Assembly (NCBI GenBank): GCA_014764605.1
Contig: JACXWG010000008.1
Coordinates: forward strand, 1-44,975
From: Quinella sp. 1Q5
GTDB lineage: Bacteria; Bacillota; Negativicutes; Selenomonadales; Selenomonadaceae
DNA length: 44,975 nt
Reading direction: 5' to 3'
Position numbers and translations under genes: made by a program. This document shows, one piece after another, positions 32,826 through 41,879 of the stretch. The notes beneath the pieces were generated by a model. The model was not told the origin of the DNA, searched no databases, and saw only the letters and a program-made list of their open reading frames with translations. How positions within the stretch are numbered: the stretch's first letter is position 1; each line of letters opens with the position of its first letter.

Positions 32826-33599
32826 TCACCCCCTGCTGATACCTTCGCGTTCGCCCTGCGGAATGTAAATCATCAGTTTGGACTCAATCTGCGTTGGGGA
32901 ATCGCCTGCCTGCAAAGAGAGAATGCCTTCCATGATCATGCGTTTGTGGCTAACTTCGTTTTCGGATTTAATCTTGAGCTTGTTAGCAAACGGGAGCCAA
33001 AGAACGTAGCCAGTGAAGATACCCAGAATCGTCGCAACGAACGCCGCCGCGATTGAGTGACCGAGCTTTTCAATGTCGTTTAGGTTACCCAGAGCCGCGA
33101 TAAGACCGACGACCGCGCCCAGAACGCCCAGCGTCGGTGCATAGGTTCCGGCTTGCGAGAATATCGAACGCATTTCGGCATGACGTTGTTCCATTATTGT
33201 AAGTTCTGCGTCCAGCACGTCGCCGACGAATTCAGGATCCATGCCGTCGATTACCATGCTCAGCCCGTTGCGGAAGAATGGGTCTTGAATCTCCTCAACG
33301 CGGCTTTCCAATGCAAGAATACCTTCGCGGCGGGCAAGCTGGCTTAGCTCAACGAACGTTTGCACAAGCTCACCTTTGCTTTGCTCCTCATTGCCTTTAA
33401 TCAAGAGCTTAAAGAGGGTTGGCACTTTGGAGATTTGCTCCATAGTAAATGCGTTGAAGATGCAAGCGATTGTTCCGCCGATGATGATAAGGAACGCCGC
33501 AGGGTTGTTTAGGGCTGTGAGCGGTGCGCCCTTTAGAATCATGCCGACGAAGACGGAGATAATTCCGCCGATGAGTCCTATTACTGTAGATTTTTCCAA
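32826..33599 (-). CDS. motA: flagellar motor stator protein MotA
   Basis: MotA forms the ion channel with MotB and contacts the rotor. The 257 residues have four hydrophobic segments: two near the N-terminus (about 5-22 and 35-50) and two near 150-205 (GVLGAVVGLIAAL and AAFVATILGIFTGYVLWLPFA). Conserved stretches are TYAPTLGVLGAVVGLI and RREGILALESRVEEI. The start is a TTG at 33599 with AGGAGG about nine bases upstream. motB follows on the same strand. Confidence 0.9.
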   Translation of the reverse strand: MEKSTVIGLIGGIISVFVGMILKGAPLTALNNPAAFLIIIGGTIACIFNAFTMEQISKVPTLFKLLIKGNEEQSKGELVQTFVELSQLARREGILALESRVEEIQDPFFRNGLSMVIDGMDPEFVGDVLDAELTIMEQRHAEMRSIFSQAGTYAPTLGVLGAVVGLIAALGNLNDIEKLGHSIAAAFVATILGIFTGYVLWLPFANKLKIKSENEVSHKRMIMEGILSLQAGDSPTQIESKLMIYIPQGEREGISRG

Positions 33600-33798
33600 A
33601 ATCAGTAGCCTCCTCCTGGCCTTTGAGCTGAAAACTTATTGACACTGCCTTAATCGTTAAGTTCCTGTTCAATGCCGAAAAAAAAATTCCTGCCGCCGCG
33701 AAATTTTTTATTGAAGTCGCCGCCGCAAAATAACGCTTGCTATCTTTTGCCGATTCTAATAAAATTTGCGGCATAAAAATTTTGCACGAGGTCGAATC
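33600..33798. promoter_or_regulatory. divergent intergenic region of motA and the histidine kinase
   Basis: On the plus strand TTGCTA (33737-33742), 17 bases and TAAAAT (33760-33765) form a good promoter for the kinase. On the minus strand a GGCAGGAA...CGGC...GAA string (33662-33695) resembles one upstream of glgC. No clear sigma-70 or sigma-28 promoter for motA was found. Confidence 0.5.
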
Positions 33799-36700
33799 AT
33801 GAACAATTCAAACGAAGATAAACGGACGCTATCGACGGCGATTGTTGGCGGCGCGATAATCGCTGTGCTTTTAATCTTGTCGACTGTGTGGATAAATCAA
33901 CGCTCTGAGAGCGACACTAGCGATACCGTTCATTCCGTGAGCAGGATTTATCTGCGCGAACTGACTGACCGCCGCGAACAAGTCATACAAGGTCGCCTGA
34001 ACTTGACAATAGAGAGGATAAGTTCCGCCGCCAAAGTTGTATCCGCTAACGACTTGCAGAACATGACGACCCTAAGCGCGTTCCTAAACCGAATGAAGAC
34101 CGCCTGCAACGTCGACCGGGTTGGTTTCGTCGATGTAAATGGCAAAGTCTTCACGCCCGAAGGGGTCAGCGATTTAAAGGAATATCTCTTCGCCGCAGAG
34201 ACCATAACCGAGCCGCGAGTTTTTACGCATGGCAACTCCGCCGTGATTCTCGTTCCCGTCGAGGGCGTGACTTTCCAAGGCGTGCCGATTAAAAATTGTC
34301 TTGCGCAAGCCACGGTTAAAAATTTGTTCGCGGGGCTTTTGATTGAGACGACGCCTGTTGAGATGACGTTCTTTAACCTTTACCACATTGACGGCGAATC
34401 CTTTACGGATAATGTCTTAGGCAATGACACGGAAAACAAGAATCTTTTCGCCGCGCTTGATGATGTCACGTTCGAGGAAGGCTATTCCAAAAGCCAAGTC
34501 GTCGATGACTTTAGGAACTCTCAACGGGGAATAGTTTCGTTCACATTGAACGGCGAGAAGGAATCGTTTTTCTATCAGCCCGTCAAAGGTACGGATTGGA
34601 TGCTGTCGTATCTGATTCGCGAAGGGAAGATTGAAGAAGAAATCGCCGCTGTGACTGCAGACATTCGCCGCCGCTCGACAGTTCAAACGCTCTTGACCGT
34701 CACGGCGATGGTTATTCTGTTCATCTTGATAATTTCGCAAGCCCGCAGTGGTGCAAGGCTCCTCCACCAAAAAAAGCTCGTCGAGACCGAAAACCGAGTT
34801 AAGCGGGAGGAAATGGAAGAAAAACTCCGCCTGCAGACGCAACTACTCAACGAGGAACATCAGCGGCTAAGGCAAAGCGAGATGATTCAGGCATTGGCGG
34901 CGGATTATCGGCTGGTTTATCATTTGAATCTTGATTCGGACGAGGCAGTTTGTTATCGCGTCGACCCGTTGCTAAGTAAGCAACTCAATCGCAAGCAAAA
35001 TGACGTTGTGCAATTCCAGTCGGTGATGAAAGACTACGCGAAGAATTTTGTTATCCCGACCGACCGCGAGGAGCTTTTGGACTTCATTCAGCCGGAAAAT
35101 ATTCGCGCCCGCCTTGCCAACGAAGAAATCATTTCCCACCGCTACATGTTGATGCGTTATGGCGAGGAACACTTTATGATGATTCGCATTGCCAGAATTG
35201 ATGACGGACTACGGGCGGTAGGCGTCGGCTTTGCTAATGTCGATGAGGAAACCCGCGAATCCTTAGCACGCAACCAGGCATTATCGGACGCCCTTGCACA
35301 AGCTCAACACGCTAACGCCTCGAAAACGACCTTCCTATCGAACATGAGCCACGATATACGCACCCCCATGAACGCGATTATCGGCTTTACGACTATGGCG
35401 TTGCGGCACTTCGACAATCGCAATCAAGTTAAGGACTCGTTGGAAAAGGTTCTGTCGTCTAGCAATCACCTGCTCGGCTTGATAAACGATATACTCGACA
35501 TGAGCCGCATAGAGTCGGGGCGCGTCGAAGTCGCTGAGCAAGAGTGTAACCTCTCTGACCTTATCCACAACTTGATTCACATTATTCAGCCGCAAGTCAC
35601 CGCTAAGCAACAGAAATTCCAAATCGACGCCTTCAAGGTCAAGAATGAAGACGTTTACGCCGACCAACTCAAGATTAATCAGGTGCTGATAAATATCCTA
35701 AGCAATGCCGTCAAGTACACGCCGTCGACCGGTTCAATCTTCTTCCGCATATCGCAGTACGAATCAAAGATACCCGGCTACGCGAAGTACGAATTCCGAA
35801 TCAAGGACAACGGGCTTGGCATGAGCAAAGAATTTCTTAAGCACGTGTTCGACGCCTTTGAACGCGAGGAGACTTCGACTAAAAGCGGCATACAGGGCAC
35901 GGGCTTGGGCATGTCGATTACCAAAAAGATGGTCGAGCTTATGGGCGGCGATATTTCCGTCGAGAGCGAGAAGGATAAGGGCAGTGAGTTCACCGTCACG
36001 CTTGACTTGAAGTTGCAACAGAACGTCAAGCAAATCCCGATTCACGAGCTAAACAACTTGCGAGCTTTGATTGTCGATGACGACTTCAACACGTGCGAAT
36101 CAGTGACGACGATGCTTAAGCAAATGGGTATGCGTTCAGAGTGGACGACCTCGCCTAGGGAAGCAGTCTTCCGCGCCGGCAGAGCATTGGACGATGACCC
36201 CTTTAACGCTTACATTGTCGATTGGCTTATGCCCGAACAAAACGGCATTGAGACCGTCCGCCAGATTCGCCGCGTCGTCGGCAACACTGCGCCTGTTATA
36301 ATCTTGACGGCTTACGATTACTCCGACATTGAGCTTGAGGCTAAGGCGGCTGGCGTTACGACCTTTTGCACGAAGCCGCTATTCATGTCCGACTTAAAGA
36401 ACGCATTAAGCCGAGCGATTCACGGTCACGACGAAGACGACACTAAGCCCGATGATTTATCTTCTACGGACTTTAGCGGCAAACGCGTTTTGCTCGTCGA
36501 GGACATTGAAGTTAATCGCGAGATTGCAAAGGCTATCCTCATGGAGATGGGGCTTGAAGTCGAGGACGCGGCTGACGGCTCCGACGCTGTGGAAATGGTC
36601 AAGAACTCTTCGCCGAATCACTACGATATAATCTTGATGGATGTTCAAATGCCAGTCATGAACGGCTACGAGGCGACGCGGGCAATCCGAGCCCTAAAGC

Positions 36701-36855
36701 GCAAGGACGCACATACTGTCCCGATTGTCGCGATGACTGCAAACGCTTTCGAGGAGGACAAGGAGAACGCTTTAAAGTGCGGAATGAACGACCACCTTGC
36801 TAAGCCGCTTGACATTCCTAAGTTGCTTGAGACCTTGAATAAATATCTTAAGTAG
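33799..36855 (+). CDS. hybrid sensor histidine kinase with two receiver domains
   Basis: 1018 residues from the ATG at 33799 (GAGGT upstream). A membrane helix near 15-33 and a second near 298-318 frame a 260-residue outside sensor domain, Cache-like by layout. A coiled coil and a PAS-like part (about 345-490) follow. HisKA has the phospho-acceptor H518 (FLSNMSHDIRTPMNAIIGF). HATPase_c has NILSNAVKYTP, KDNGLGM and GTGLGMSITKKMV. Receiver 1 has VDD and D808 (YIVDWLMPEQNG). Receiver 2 has VED and D948 (IILMDVQMPVMNG) with a CTKP/AKP lysine in each. There is no HPt domain or DNA-binding output, so a separate HPt partner is needed. The signal is unknown. The 3' end overlaps tadA by eight bases. 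Confidence 0.9.
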   Translation: MNNSNEDKRTLSTAIVGGAIIAVLLILSTVWINQRSESDTSDTVHSVSRIYLRELTDRREQVIQGRLNLTIERISSAAKVVSANDLQNMTTLSAFLNRMKTACNVDRVGFVDVNGKVFTPEGVSDLKEYLFAAETITEPRVFTHGNSAVILVPVEGVTFQGVPIKNCLAQATVKNLFAGLLIETTPVEMTFFNLYHIDGESFTDNVLGNDTENKNLFAALDDVTFEEGYSKSQVVDDFRNSQRGIVSFTLNGEKESFFYQPVKGTDWMLSYLIREGKIEEEIAAVTADIRRRSTVQTLLTVTAMVILFILIISQARSGARLLHQKKLVETENRVKREEMEEKLRLQTQLLNEEHQRLRQSEMIQALAADYRLVYHLNLDSDEAVCYRVDPLLSKQLNRKQNDVVQFQSVMKDYAKNFVIPTDREELLDFIQPENIRARLANEEIISHRYMLMRYGEEHFMMIRIARIDDGLRAVGVGFANVDEETRESLARNQALSDALAQAQHANASKTTFLSNMSHDIRTPMNAIIGFTTMALRHFDNRNQVKDSLEKVLSSSNHLLGLINDILDMSRIESGRVEVAEQECNLSDLIHNLIHIIQPQVTAKQQKFQIDAFKVKNEDVYADQLKINQVLINILSNAVKYTPSTGSIFFRISQYESKIPGYAKYEFRIKDNGLGMSKEFLKHVFDAFEREETSTKSGIQGTGLGMSITKKMVELMGGDISVESEKDKGSEFTVTLDLKLQQNVKQIPIHELNNLRALIVDDDFNTCESVTTMLKQMGMRSEWTTSPREAVFRAGRALDDDPFNAYIVDWLMPEQNGIETVRQIRRVVGNTAPVIILTAYDYSDIELEAKAAGVTTFCTKPLFMSDLKNALSRAIHGHDEDDTKPDDLSSTDFSGKRVLLVEDIEVNREIAKAILMEMGLEVEDAADGSDAVEMVKNSSPNHYDIILMDVQMPVMNGYEATRAIRALKRKDAHTVPIVAMTANAFEEDKENALKCGMNDHLAKPLDIPKLLETLNKYLK

Positions 36856-37306
36856 CCCTTCGATGTTCGGCAAAAAACTTTTTGAGTAGCTCGCGGCTCT
36901 CCTCTTCCAATACGCCGGCAGTCACTTCTAACTGATGATTGAGCGCGGGATTGTTCACGACGTTAAACAGAGACTCCGCCGCCCCGAACTTTGAATCCGT
37001 CGCCCCGTAGACCAATCGCTTGACTCGGCAAAGGACTAAGGCTCCCGCACACATAGCGCAAGGTTCGACCGTCGAATACAGCGTACAGCCCGACAATCGC
37101 CGTCGGGTTAATTTTTTGCTTGCCGCCCGCAACGTCAAAAGTTCTGCATGAGCCGTCGCGTCGCCGAGCTGTTCAATCCGATTGTGTTCGCCGCAAATTA
37201 AAATGCCGTTCTCGTCGATGAGAACGGCACCGATTGGAACTTCCTCTTCCTTGTAAGCCTTGAACGCCTCCAAAAGCGCAAGGCTCATGCACTCTTTATC
37301 AGTCAT
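36848..37306 (-). CDS. tadA: tRNA-specific adenosine deaminase
   Basis: TadA converts A34 of tRNA-Arg(ACG) to inosine. The 152 residues carry the zinc/catalytic motif TAHAELLTL (HAE) and STVEPCAMCAGALV (PCxxC), both complete, and KFGAAESLFNVVN downstream. The AAGGAGG ribosome site overlaps the stop codon of the small upstream ORF, so the two are coupled. Free nucleoside deaminases share these motifs, but the RxxR-containing RVKRLVYGATDSK stretch and the length fit TadA best. Confidence 0.92.
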   Translation of the reverse strand: MTDKECMSLALLEAFKAYKEEEVPIGAVLIDENGILICGEHNRIEQLGDATAHAELLTLRAASKKLTRRRLSGCTLYSTVEPCAMCAGALVLCRVKRLVYGATDSKFGAAESLFNVVNNPALNHQLEVTAGVLEEESRELLKKFFAEHRRAT

Positions 37307-37318
37307 TGTCCAGCCTCC

Positions 37319-37582
37319 TTAGGCAAGCAACATATCGAGACTTAAGCCGCTTGAATAAAACAGGGAATGCGTTCCGCAACTTGTCAGCTCCAAGTCGTAT
37401 GCTTCGGGGATTTCAGTTTTCTTGACGGGTTCAGCCTTTTTATTCATCACGCGCCGCAGTTCTTCGGCGAAAGAATTCTTTTCATCTCGGCGACCGCGTC
37501 CGCTGTTAAAACGATGTCTGTTGTCGTGCGCGACGCCGTTGACGCGAGCAACCCGTGCAACTTTTTCTACTCTCTCCAACAT
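37319..37582 (-). CDS. small basic protein of unknown function
   Basis: 87 residues from the ATG at 37582, chosen because AAGGAGGAG lies just upstream. A longer frame in this register runs into antisense of mdh and is not credible. The N-terminus MLERVEKVARVARVNGVAHD is amphipathic. The middle is Arg/Asn/Gly-rich (RHRFNSGRGRRDEKN) and the end is SCGTHSLFYSSGLSLDMLLA. No signal peptide or membrane helix is present, and I recognise no family. Its stop overlaps the tadA ribosome site, suggesting co-expression. Confidence 0.6.
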   Translation of the reverse strand: MLERVEKVARVARVNGVAHDNRHRFNSGRGRRDEKNSFAEELRRVMNKKAEPVKKTEIPEAYDLELTSCGTHSLFYSSGLSLDMLLA

Positions 37583-37660
37583 CTCAATCTCCTCCTTGAA
37601 AAAATTTTGTTCGCGTCCTTCACCTGCAATATCGTATAAAACTATCACCCCCTTAAACCA

Positions 37661-37696
37661 AAAGGAACTCCACCAATTACGGCAGAGTTCCTTTTT
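37661..37696 (-). terminator. intrinsic terminator of mdh
   Basis: On the minus strand AAGGAACTC pairs with GAGTTCCTT around a 14-base loop and is followed by TTGG. It lies about 23 bases after the mdh stop at 37719. An A/T flank on the other side also gives it some bidirectional character. Confidence 0.8.
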
Positions 37697-37718
37697 GATT
37701 GTCAATGTAACGTTTAAA

Positions 37719-38669
37719 TTATTCGAGTGCGCCTGCAATCTTGCTATTGACTTCGCGAGCCGCCGCAACACTCTCGGCGAACTTAGCTTTTTCAGCGTCG
37801 GAGAATTCGACTTCGACGATTTTTTCAATGCCGTTCTTTCCGAGGATAACGGGGACGCCAATGCAGAGGTCTTTTTCGCCGTATTCGCCGTCGAGGTAGA
37901 CGCAACAGGGAATGAGTTTCTTAGCGTCAAGGGCGATTGCCTCAACGAGAGCCGCCGCCGCCGCACCAGGAGCATACCAAGCGGACGTTCCCAAAAGTTT
38001 CGTGCAGGTCGCGCCGCCGACTTTGGTAGCTTCAACAGCTTTTTGGATAGCCTCATCGCTAAGGAGCTGAGTAACGGGGATGCCGCGATAAGTTGCAAGG
38101 CTGACGAGCGGAACCATTGTCTTATCAGCATGACCACCGACAACCATACCATCAATATCAGTCGGGGTTGCGGGATAGCCAGCCTCTTGCAGAGCGATAG
38201 ACAAGTAGTAGCGGAATCTGGAACTGTCGAGCATACCGCCTTGACCAATAATACGATTGCGCGGGAGCTTGGTATCCTTTAGCGTCAAGTAAGTCATTGC
38301 GTCCATAGGATTGGAGACGATGATAAGGATTGCTTCGGGCGAGTGCTCAAGGATTTGGTCGACGACACTCTTGACGATTTTGGCATTGGTGCCGATGAGT
38401 TGTTCGCGGGTCATGCCGGGCTTGCGGGGAATGCCGCTGGTGACAACCACGACTTGCGAGCCTGCCGTCGCCGCATAGTTATTGGTCACACCAGTTACCG
38501 TCGTATCAAAGTTGAGCATGTGCGCCGTCTGCATAATGTCCATTGCTTTGCCTTCGGACAGACCCTCTTTGATGTCGATGAGGACGACTTCACTTGCAAA
38601 ACCTTTGGTAGCGAGGACGTTCGCCACGGTCGCCCCGACATTACCTGCTCCAACTACAGTTACCTTCAT
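37719..38669 (-). CDS. mdh: malate dehydrogenase
   Basis: MDH interconverts malate and oxaloacetate with NAD. The 316 residues have the Rossmann start MKVTVVGAGNVGATVANVLA, then the substrate loop SGIPRKPGMTREQLIGTNA. The Arg in the loop (R of PRKPG, where lactate dehydrogenase has Gln) favours malate over lactate. SNPMDAMTYL and the catalytic His in GGHADKTMVPL complete the site. It belongs to the LDH-like MDH group. AAGGAGG precedes the ATG at 38669. An extended -10 (TGCTAGAAT) is seen near 38706-38714 on the minus strand. The gene stands alone with its own terminator. Confidence 0.95.
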   Translation of the reverse strand: MKVTVVGAGNVGATVANVLATKGFASEVVLIDIKEGLSEGKAMDIMQTAHMLNFDTTVTGVTNNYAATAGSQVVVVTSGIPRKPGMTREQLIGTNAKIVKSVVDQILEHSPEAILIIVSNPMDAMTYLTLKDTKLPRNRIIGQGGMLDSSRFRYYLSIALQEAGYPATPTDIDGMVVGGHADKTMVPLVSLATYRGIPVTQLLSDEAIQKAVEATKVGGATCTKLLGTSAWYAPGAAAAALVEAIALDAKKLIPCCVYLDGEYGEKDLCIGVPVILGKNGIEKIVEVEFSDAEKAKFAESVAAAREVNSKIAGALE

Positions 38670-38748
38670 TTAAAATTGCCTCCTTAAAAGATTGATTGCG
38701 CTTATTCTAGCATAACGGTTAATGATTTTCTACCGCTGACAAAAATTT

Positions 38749-38907
38749 TTATTCGACCTTGGAGAAGTCATCTTTGCCGACGCCACACAACGGACAAACG
38801 AAATCTTCTGGCAAGTCTTCAAACTTCGTGCCCGGCTCAATCCCGTTATCGGGGTCGCCAGCCTCCTCGTCGTATTCGTAGCCGCAGATGTTACAAACCC
38901 ATTTCAT
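38749..38907 (-). CDS. rubredoxin
   Basis: This 52-residue protein carries one iron in a four-cysteine site and passes electrons, in anaerobes often to oxygen- or peroxide-detoxifying enzymes. The sequence begins [18 protein letters not shown]. Cys5 and Cys8 form the first CxxC and Cys38 and Cys41 the second ([13 protein letters not shown]), with the usual [10 protein letters not shown] spacing. AGGAGG stands ten bases before the ATG. The stop TAA is at 38749-38751. It has its own promoter and no oxidase partner in the window. Confidence 0.96.
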   Translation of the reverse strand: MKWVCNICGYEYDEEAGDPDNGIEPGTKFEDLPEDFVCPLCGVGKDDFSKVE

Positions 38908-38940
38908 TTCACGTGACCTCCTCTTAAATTTCTTGCGCCG

Positions 38941-38968
38941 ATTATAACATGCACCGAAAATTTTTCAA
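38941..38968 (-). promoter_or_regulatory. promoter of rubredoxin
   Basis: On the minus strand TTGAAA (38963-38968), a 16-base spacer and TATAAT (38941-38946). It lies about 35 bases ahead of the rubredoxin start. Confidence 0.7.
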
Positions 38969-38996
38969 CTGCCGATAAGTCAAGCTTGCGGTGAGG

Positions 38997-39042
38997 AAAT
39001 GTCAAAAAAGTTCTTGACATTTTGTCTAATCGGTGTTAAGGT
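38997..39042 (+). promoter_or_regulatory. grpE-dnaK-dnaJ promoter with inverted-repeat operator
   Basis: TTGACA (39014-39019), a 17-base spacer and TAAGGT (39037-39042) form the likely promoter. A perfect 9-bp inverted repeat, AAATGTCAA (38997-39005) and TTGACATTT (39014-39022) with 8 bases between, covers the -35. This is the place for a repressor site, but its sequence is not the CIRCE element (TTAGCACTC-N9-GAGTGCTAA). No hrcA gene is beside it. Confidence 0.65.
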
Positions 39043-39068
39043 TTGCACGCGAAAGAGAGGTGAACGAC

Positions 39069-39626
39069 TTGGCAGAAGAAAAAAAAGTGTTCGTCAATAA
39101 CGAGGACGGCGACAGCGCAGAAATAACTTTACAAAAGAAGCAAGCCGAGCCAGAAGTTGAAGAGATTGACACGGCGGCGGAGCTTGAAAAATTAAAAGCG
39201 GAACTCAGCGCGAAGGACGAAAGACTAATCAGGTTGCAAGCGGACTTTATCAACTTCAGAAAACGCACGGAAAAAGAGAGAACCGACCTTGCGGCGGTGA
39301 TTGAGCAAGCGTTCTTGAAGGATTTGCTCCCCTTGCTTGACAATTTAAGTCGGGCGTCGGACTCAATGGAAAATGCTGACGCCGAAACTCTTCGCAAGGG
39401 AATCGAGATGATTAAGCAAGAGACCGTAGCAGTCATGGGTAAGCATGGACTCGAACCGATTGACACTTTGAATAAACCGTTCGACCCGAATTATCACCAG
39501 GCAGTTGGCACGGTCAAAGACGAGACTAAAGAGGACGGACTTATCGCCGCCGAACTTCAACGCGGTTACATTGCACGCGGCAGGGTGATTCGTCCTAGCA
39601 TGGTTCAGGTTGTAAGTAATTCTTAA
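39069..39626 (+). CDS. grpE: nucleotide exchange factor GrpE
   Basis: GrpE releases ADP from DnaK. The start is a TTG at 39069 after GAGGTG. Residues 1-40 are acidic and likely disordered. A long coiled coil follows ([20 protein letters not shown]), then [16 protein letters not shown]. The C-terminal beta domain has [20 protein letters not shown] and [17 protein letters not shown]. About 185 residues is a normal length. dnaK follows after 13 bases. The usual hrcA is not upstream. Confidence 0.95.
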   Translation: MAEEKKVFVNNEDGDSAEITLQKKQAEPEVEEIDTAAELEKLKAELSAKDERLIRLQADFINFRKRTEKERTDLAAVIEQAFLKDLLPLLDNLSRASDSMENADAETLRKGIEMIKQETVAVMGKHGLEPIDTLNKPFDPNYHQAVGTVKDETKEDGLIAAELQRGYIARGRVIRPSMVQVVSNS

Positions 39627-39639
39627 GGAGGAATTCACT

Positions 39640-41499
39640 ATGAGTAAAGTCATTGGCATAGATTTAGGAACAACAAACAGTGTCGTCAGCGTCATTGAAG
39701 GCGGCGAGCCAACAGTTATCACCAATCCCGAAGGTAGCAGAATCACTCCGTCGGTTGTCGGGTTCACTAAGGACGGTCAACGCCTCATCGGACAACTTGC
39801 AAAGCGTCAAGCTGTTAGCAATCCCGATAGGACAATCTCTTCAATCAAGCGGCACATGGGCGAGAACTACAAAGTTGCAATCGACAACAAGAACTACACG
39901 CCGCCCGAAATCTCCGCTATGGTTCTGCAGAAGCTCAAAGCAGACGCGGAAGCTTATCTCGGCGAGACCGTCAAGCAAGCAGTCATCACAGTTCCGGCTT
40001 ATTTCAACGATGCCCAACGTCAAGCCACTAAGGACGCCGGCACAATCGCGGGGCTTGAAGTCTTGCGTATAATCAACGAGCCGACGGCGGCGGCATTGGC
40101 TTACGGCTTGGACAAGGACAACGACGAGACTATTTTGGTTTTCGACCTCGGCGGCGGTACCTTCGACGTTTCAATCCTTGAGCTTGACGAACACACTTTT
40201 GAGGTTAAAGCCACCAGCGGCGATACGCACCTTGGCGGCGACGACTTCGATAAAAAGGTTATGGATTGGATGGTTGCCGAATTCAAACGCGACAACGGCA
40301 TCGACCTTTCCAAAGACAAGATGAGCGCACAACGTCTTATCGAGGCGGCGGAGAAGGCTAAGATTGAGCTTAGCTCCATGACTTCAACCAATATCAATCT
40401 GCCGTTCATCACAGCCGACGCAAGCGGTCCGAAGCATTTGGACTTGACGTTGACGCGTGCGAAGTTTGACGATTTAACCCGCGACCTTATCGAACGCACA
40501 ATGGGACCGACCCGCAACGCTATGAAGGACGCAGGCTTAGACGGCAAAGACATCGATAAGATTATCCTTGTCGGCGGCTCAAGCAGGATTCCCGCCGTGC
40601 AAAATGCGATTCGTGAAATCCTCGGCAAGGAACCGTCAAAGGGCATTAACCCTGATGAATGCGTTTCAATCGGTGCGGCGATTCAAGGCGGCGTCCTTAG
40701 CGGCGAATTCGGCAAGGGCAATGAAATCCTTTTACTTGACGTTACCCCGTTGTCCTTGGGAATTGAGACCCTCGGCGGCGTGTGCACTAAGATTATCGAA
40801 CGCAATACCACAATCCCGACGCAGAAATCGCAAGTCTTCTCAACTGCGGCGGACGGGCAAACTAGCGTTGAAATTCACGTCTTGCAGGGCGAACGCGAGA
40901 TGGCAGCGGGCAATAAGACTTTGGGACGTTTCGTGCTTAGCGATATTCCGCCGGCACCGCGTGGAGTTCCGCAGATTGAAGTTACCTTCGACATCGACCG
41001 CAATGGTATCGTCAACGTCAGCGCGAAGGACAAGAGCACTGGCAAGGAACAGAAGATTACAATTCAATCGTCAAGCGGCATGAGCAAGGAAGATATTGAG
41101 CGTATGGTTGACGAAGCTAAGCAACATGAAGCGGAAGATAAGCAAAAGCGCGAAGCCGCCGACGCCAAGAACGACGCCGAACACACCGTTTATCAGTCGG
41201 AAAAGACTTGCAAGGAGTTCGAGGGCAAAGTTGACGACTCACTGATTAAGGACGTTCGTGACGCCGCGCAGGCTCTCAAAGACAAACTCGACAGCGGCGA
41301 CACCGAGACCCTTAAGAAGTTGACGGAAGAAGTTCGCCAAGCCCTTTACAAACTAAGCGAGGCGGCATACAAGGCGGGAGCCACTCCGAATCAACAGGGC
41401 GAACCCAATGCCGACTTCACTCAACAACAGCAACAACAAAGCTCGTCCGATAAGAAAGACGACGATACAATTGACGCCGAGTGGACAGATAAGAAATAA
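39640..41499 (+). CDS. dnaK: molecular chaperone DnaK (Hsp70)
   Basis: DnaK binds and refolds exposed hydrophobic segments in an ATP cycle set by DnaJ and GrpE. The 619 residues show [58 protein letters not shown], the linker [17 protein letters not shown], and a Gln/Asp-rich tail ending DAEWTDKK. It is shorter than E. coli DnaK because it lacks the Gram-negative N-domain insertion, as in Firmicutes. AAGGAGG precedes the ATG. A hairpin after the stop probably trims read-through to the dnaJ genes. Confidence 0.98.
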   Translation: MSKVIGIDLGTTNSVVSVIEGGEPTVITNPEGSRITPSVVGFTKDGQRLIGQLAKRQAVSNPDRTISSIKRHMGENYKVAIDNKNYTPPEISAMVLQKLKADAEAYLGETVKQAVITVPAYFNDAQRQATKDAGTIAGLEVLRIINEPTAAALAYGLDKDNDETILVFDLGGGTFDVSILELDEHTFEVKATSGDTHLGGDDFDKKVMDWMVAEFKRDNGIDLSKDKMSAQRLIEAAEKAKIELSSMTSTNINLPFITADASGPKHLDLTLTRAKFDDLTRDLIERTMGPTRNAMKDAGLDGKDIDKIILVGGSSRIPAVQNAIREILGKEPSKGINPDECVSIGAAIQGGVLSGEFGKGNEILLLDVTPLSLGIETLGGVCTKIIERNTTIPTQKSQVFSTAADGQTSVEIHVLQGEREMAAGNKTLGRFVLSDIPPAPRGVPQIEVTFDIDRNGIVNVSAKDKSTGKEQKITIQSSSGMSKEDIERMVDEAKQHEAEDKQKREAADAKNDAEHTVYQSEKTCKEFEGKVDDSLIKDVRDAAQALKDKLDSGDTETLKKLTEEVRQALYKLSEAAYKAGATPNQQGEPNADFTQQQQQQSSSDKKDDDTIDAEWTDKK

Positions 41500-41519
41500 T
41501 TCGTAGCAGATTACAGGCA

Positions 41520-41557
41520 GGGGAGGGAGACAAATTCTCTCTCCCCGTTGTTTGTTT
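41520..41557 (+). terminator. hairpin between dnaK and the J-domain genes
   Basis: GGGGAGGGAGA (41520-41530) pairs with TCTCTCTCCCC (41536-41546), giving an 11-bp stem with one wobble and a five-base loop. It is followed by GTTGTTTGTTT. The T-tract is interrupted, so partial termination or mRNA end protection is likely. Confidence 0.75.
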
Positions 41558-41573
41558 AAGGAGCTGATTTTTT

Positions 41574-41861
41574 ATGGCTGACAAGAATTATTATGAAATT
41601 CTCGGCATCAAAAGGAACGCAACGGATGACGAGATTAAAGAGGCTTACCGCAAGTTGGCAAGAAAATATCACCCTGACTGGAATCGCGACGACCCCAATA
41701 CCGCCGAAGCTAAGATGAAGGAAATCAACGGGGCTTACGACACTCTTAAGAACAAGGACAAGCGGAAAGAATACGATAAAACTTTACCAAAAGAAAGGGA
41801 ACCGGATGAACATTCGTCCGAAGTGGAAAAACAGTATAAAATATGGTTTGGTAACTTATAA
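41574..41861 (+). CDS. J-domain-only protein (partial DnaJ duplicate)
   Basis: 95 residues. The first 67 form a complete J domain with HPD (His33-Pro-Asp) and are nearly the same as the N-terminus of the next gene ([20 protein letters not shown] against [20 protein letters not shown]). The Gly/Phe region, zinc fingers and C-terminal domains are absent. A unique acidic/basic tail [20 protein letters not shown] ends it. AAGGAGC precedes the ATG. It could stimulate DnaK ATPase without presenting substrate. It probably arose by tandem duplication of the 5' part of dnaJ. Confidence 0.85.
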   Translation: MADKNYYEILGIKRNATDDEIKEAYRKLARKYHPDWNRDDPNTAEAKMKEINGAYDTLKNKDKRKEYDKTLPKEREPDEHSSEVEKQYKIWFGNL

Positions 41862-41879
41862 TATTAAGAGGTGAGTTCT

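Noticed and set aside
37583-38248. Long minus-strand frame overlapping mdh and continuing into the small ORF
   Set aside because: The upstream part is an out-of-frame shadow of mdh; only the portion from 37582 has a ribosome site.
38997-39022. CIRCE element
   Set aside because: The inverted repeat present has a different sequence and spacing from CIRCE.
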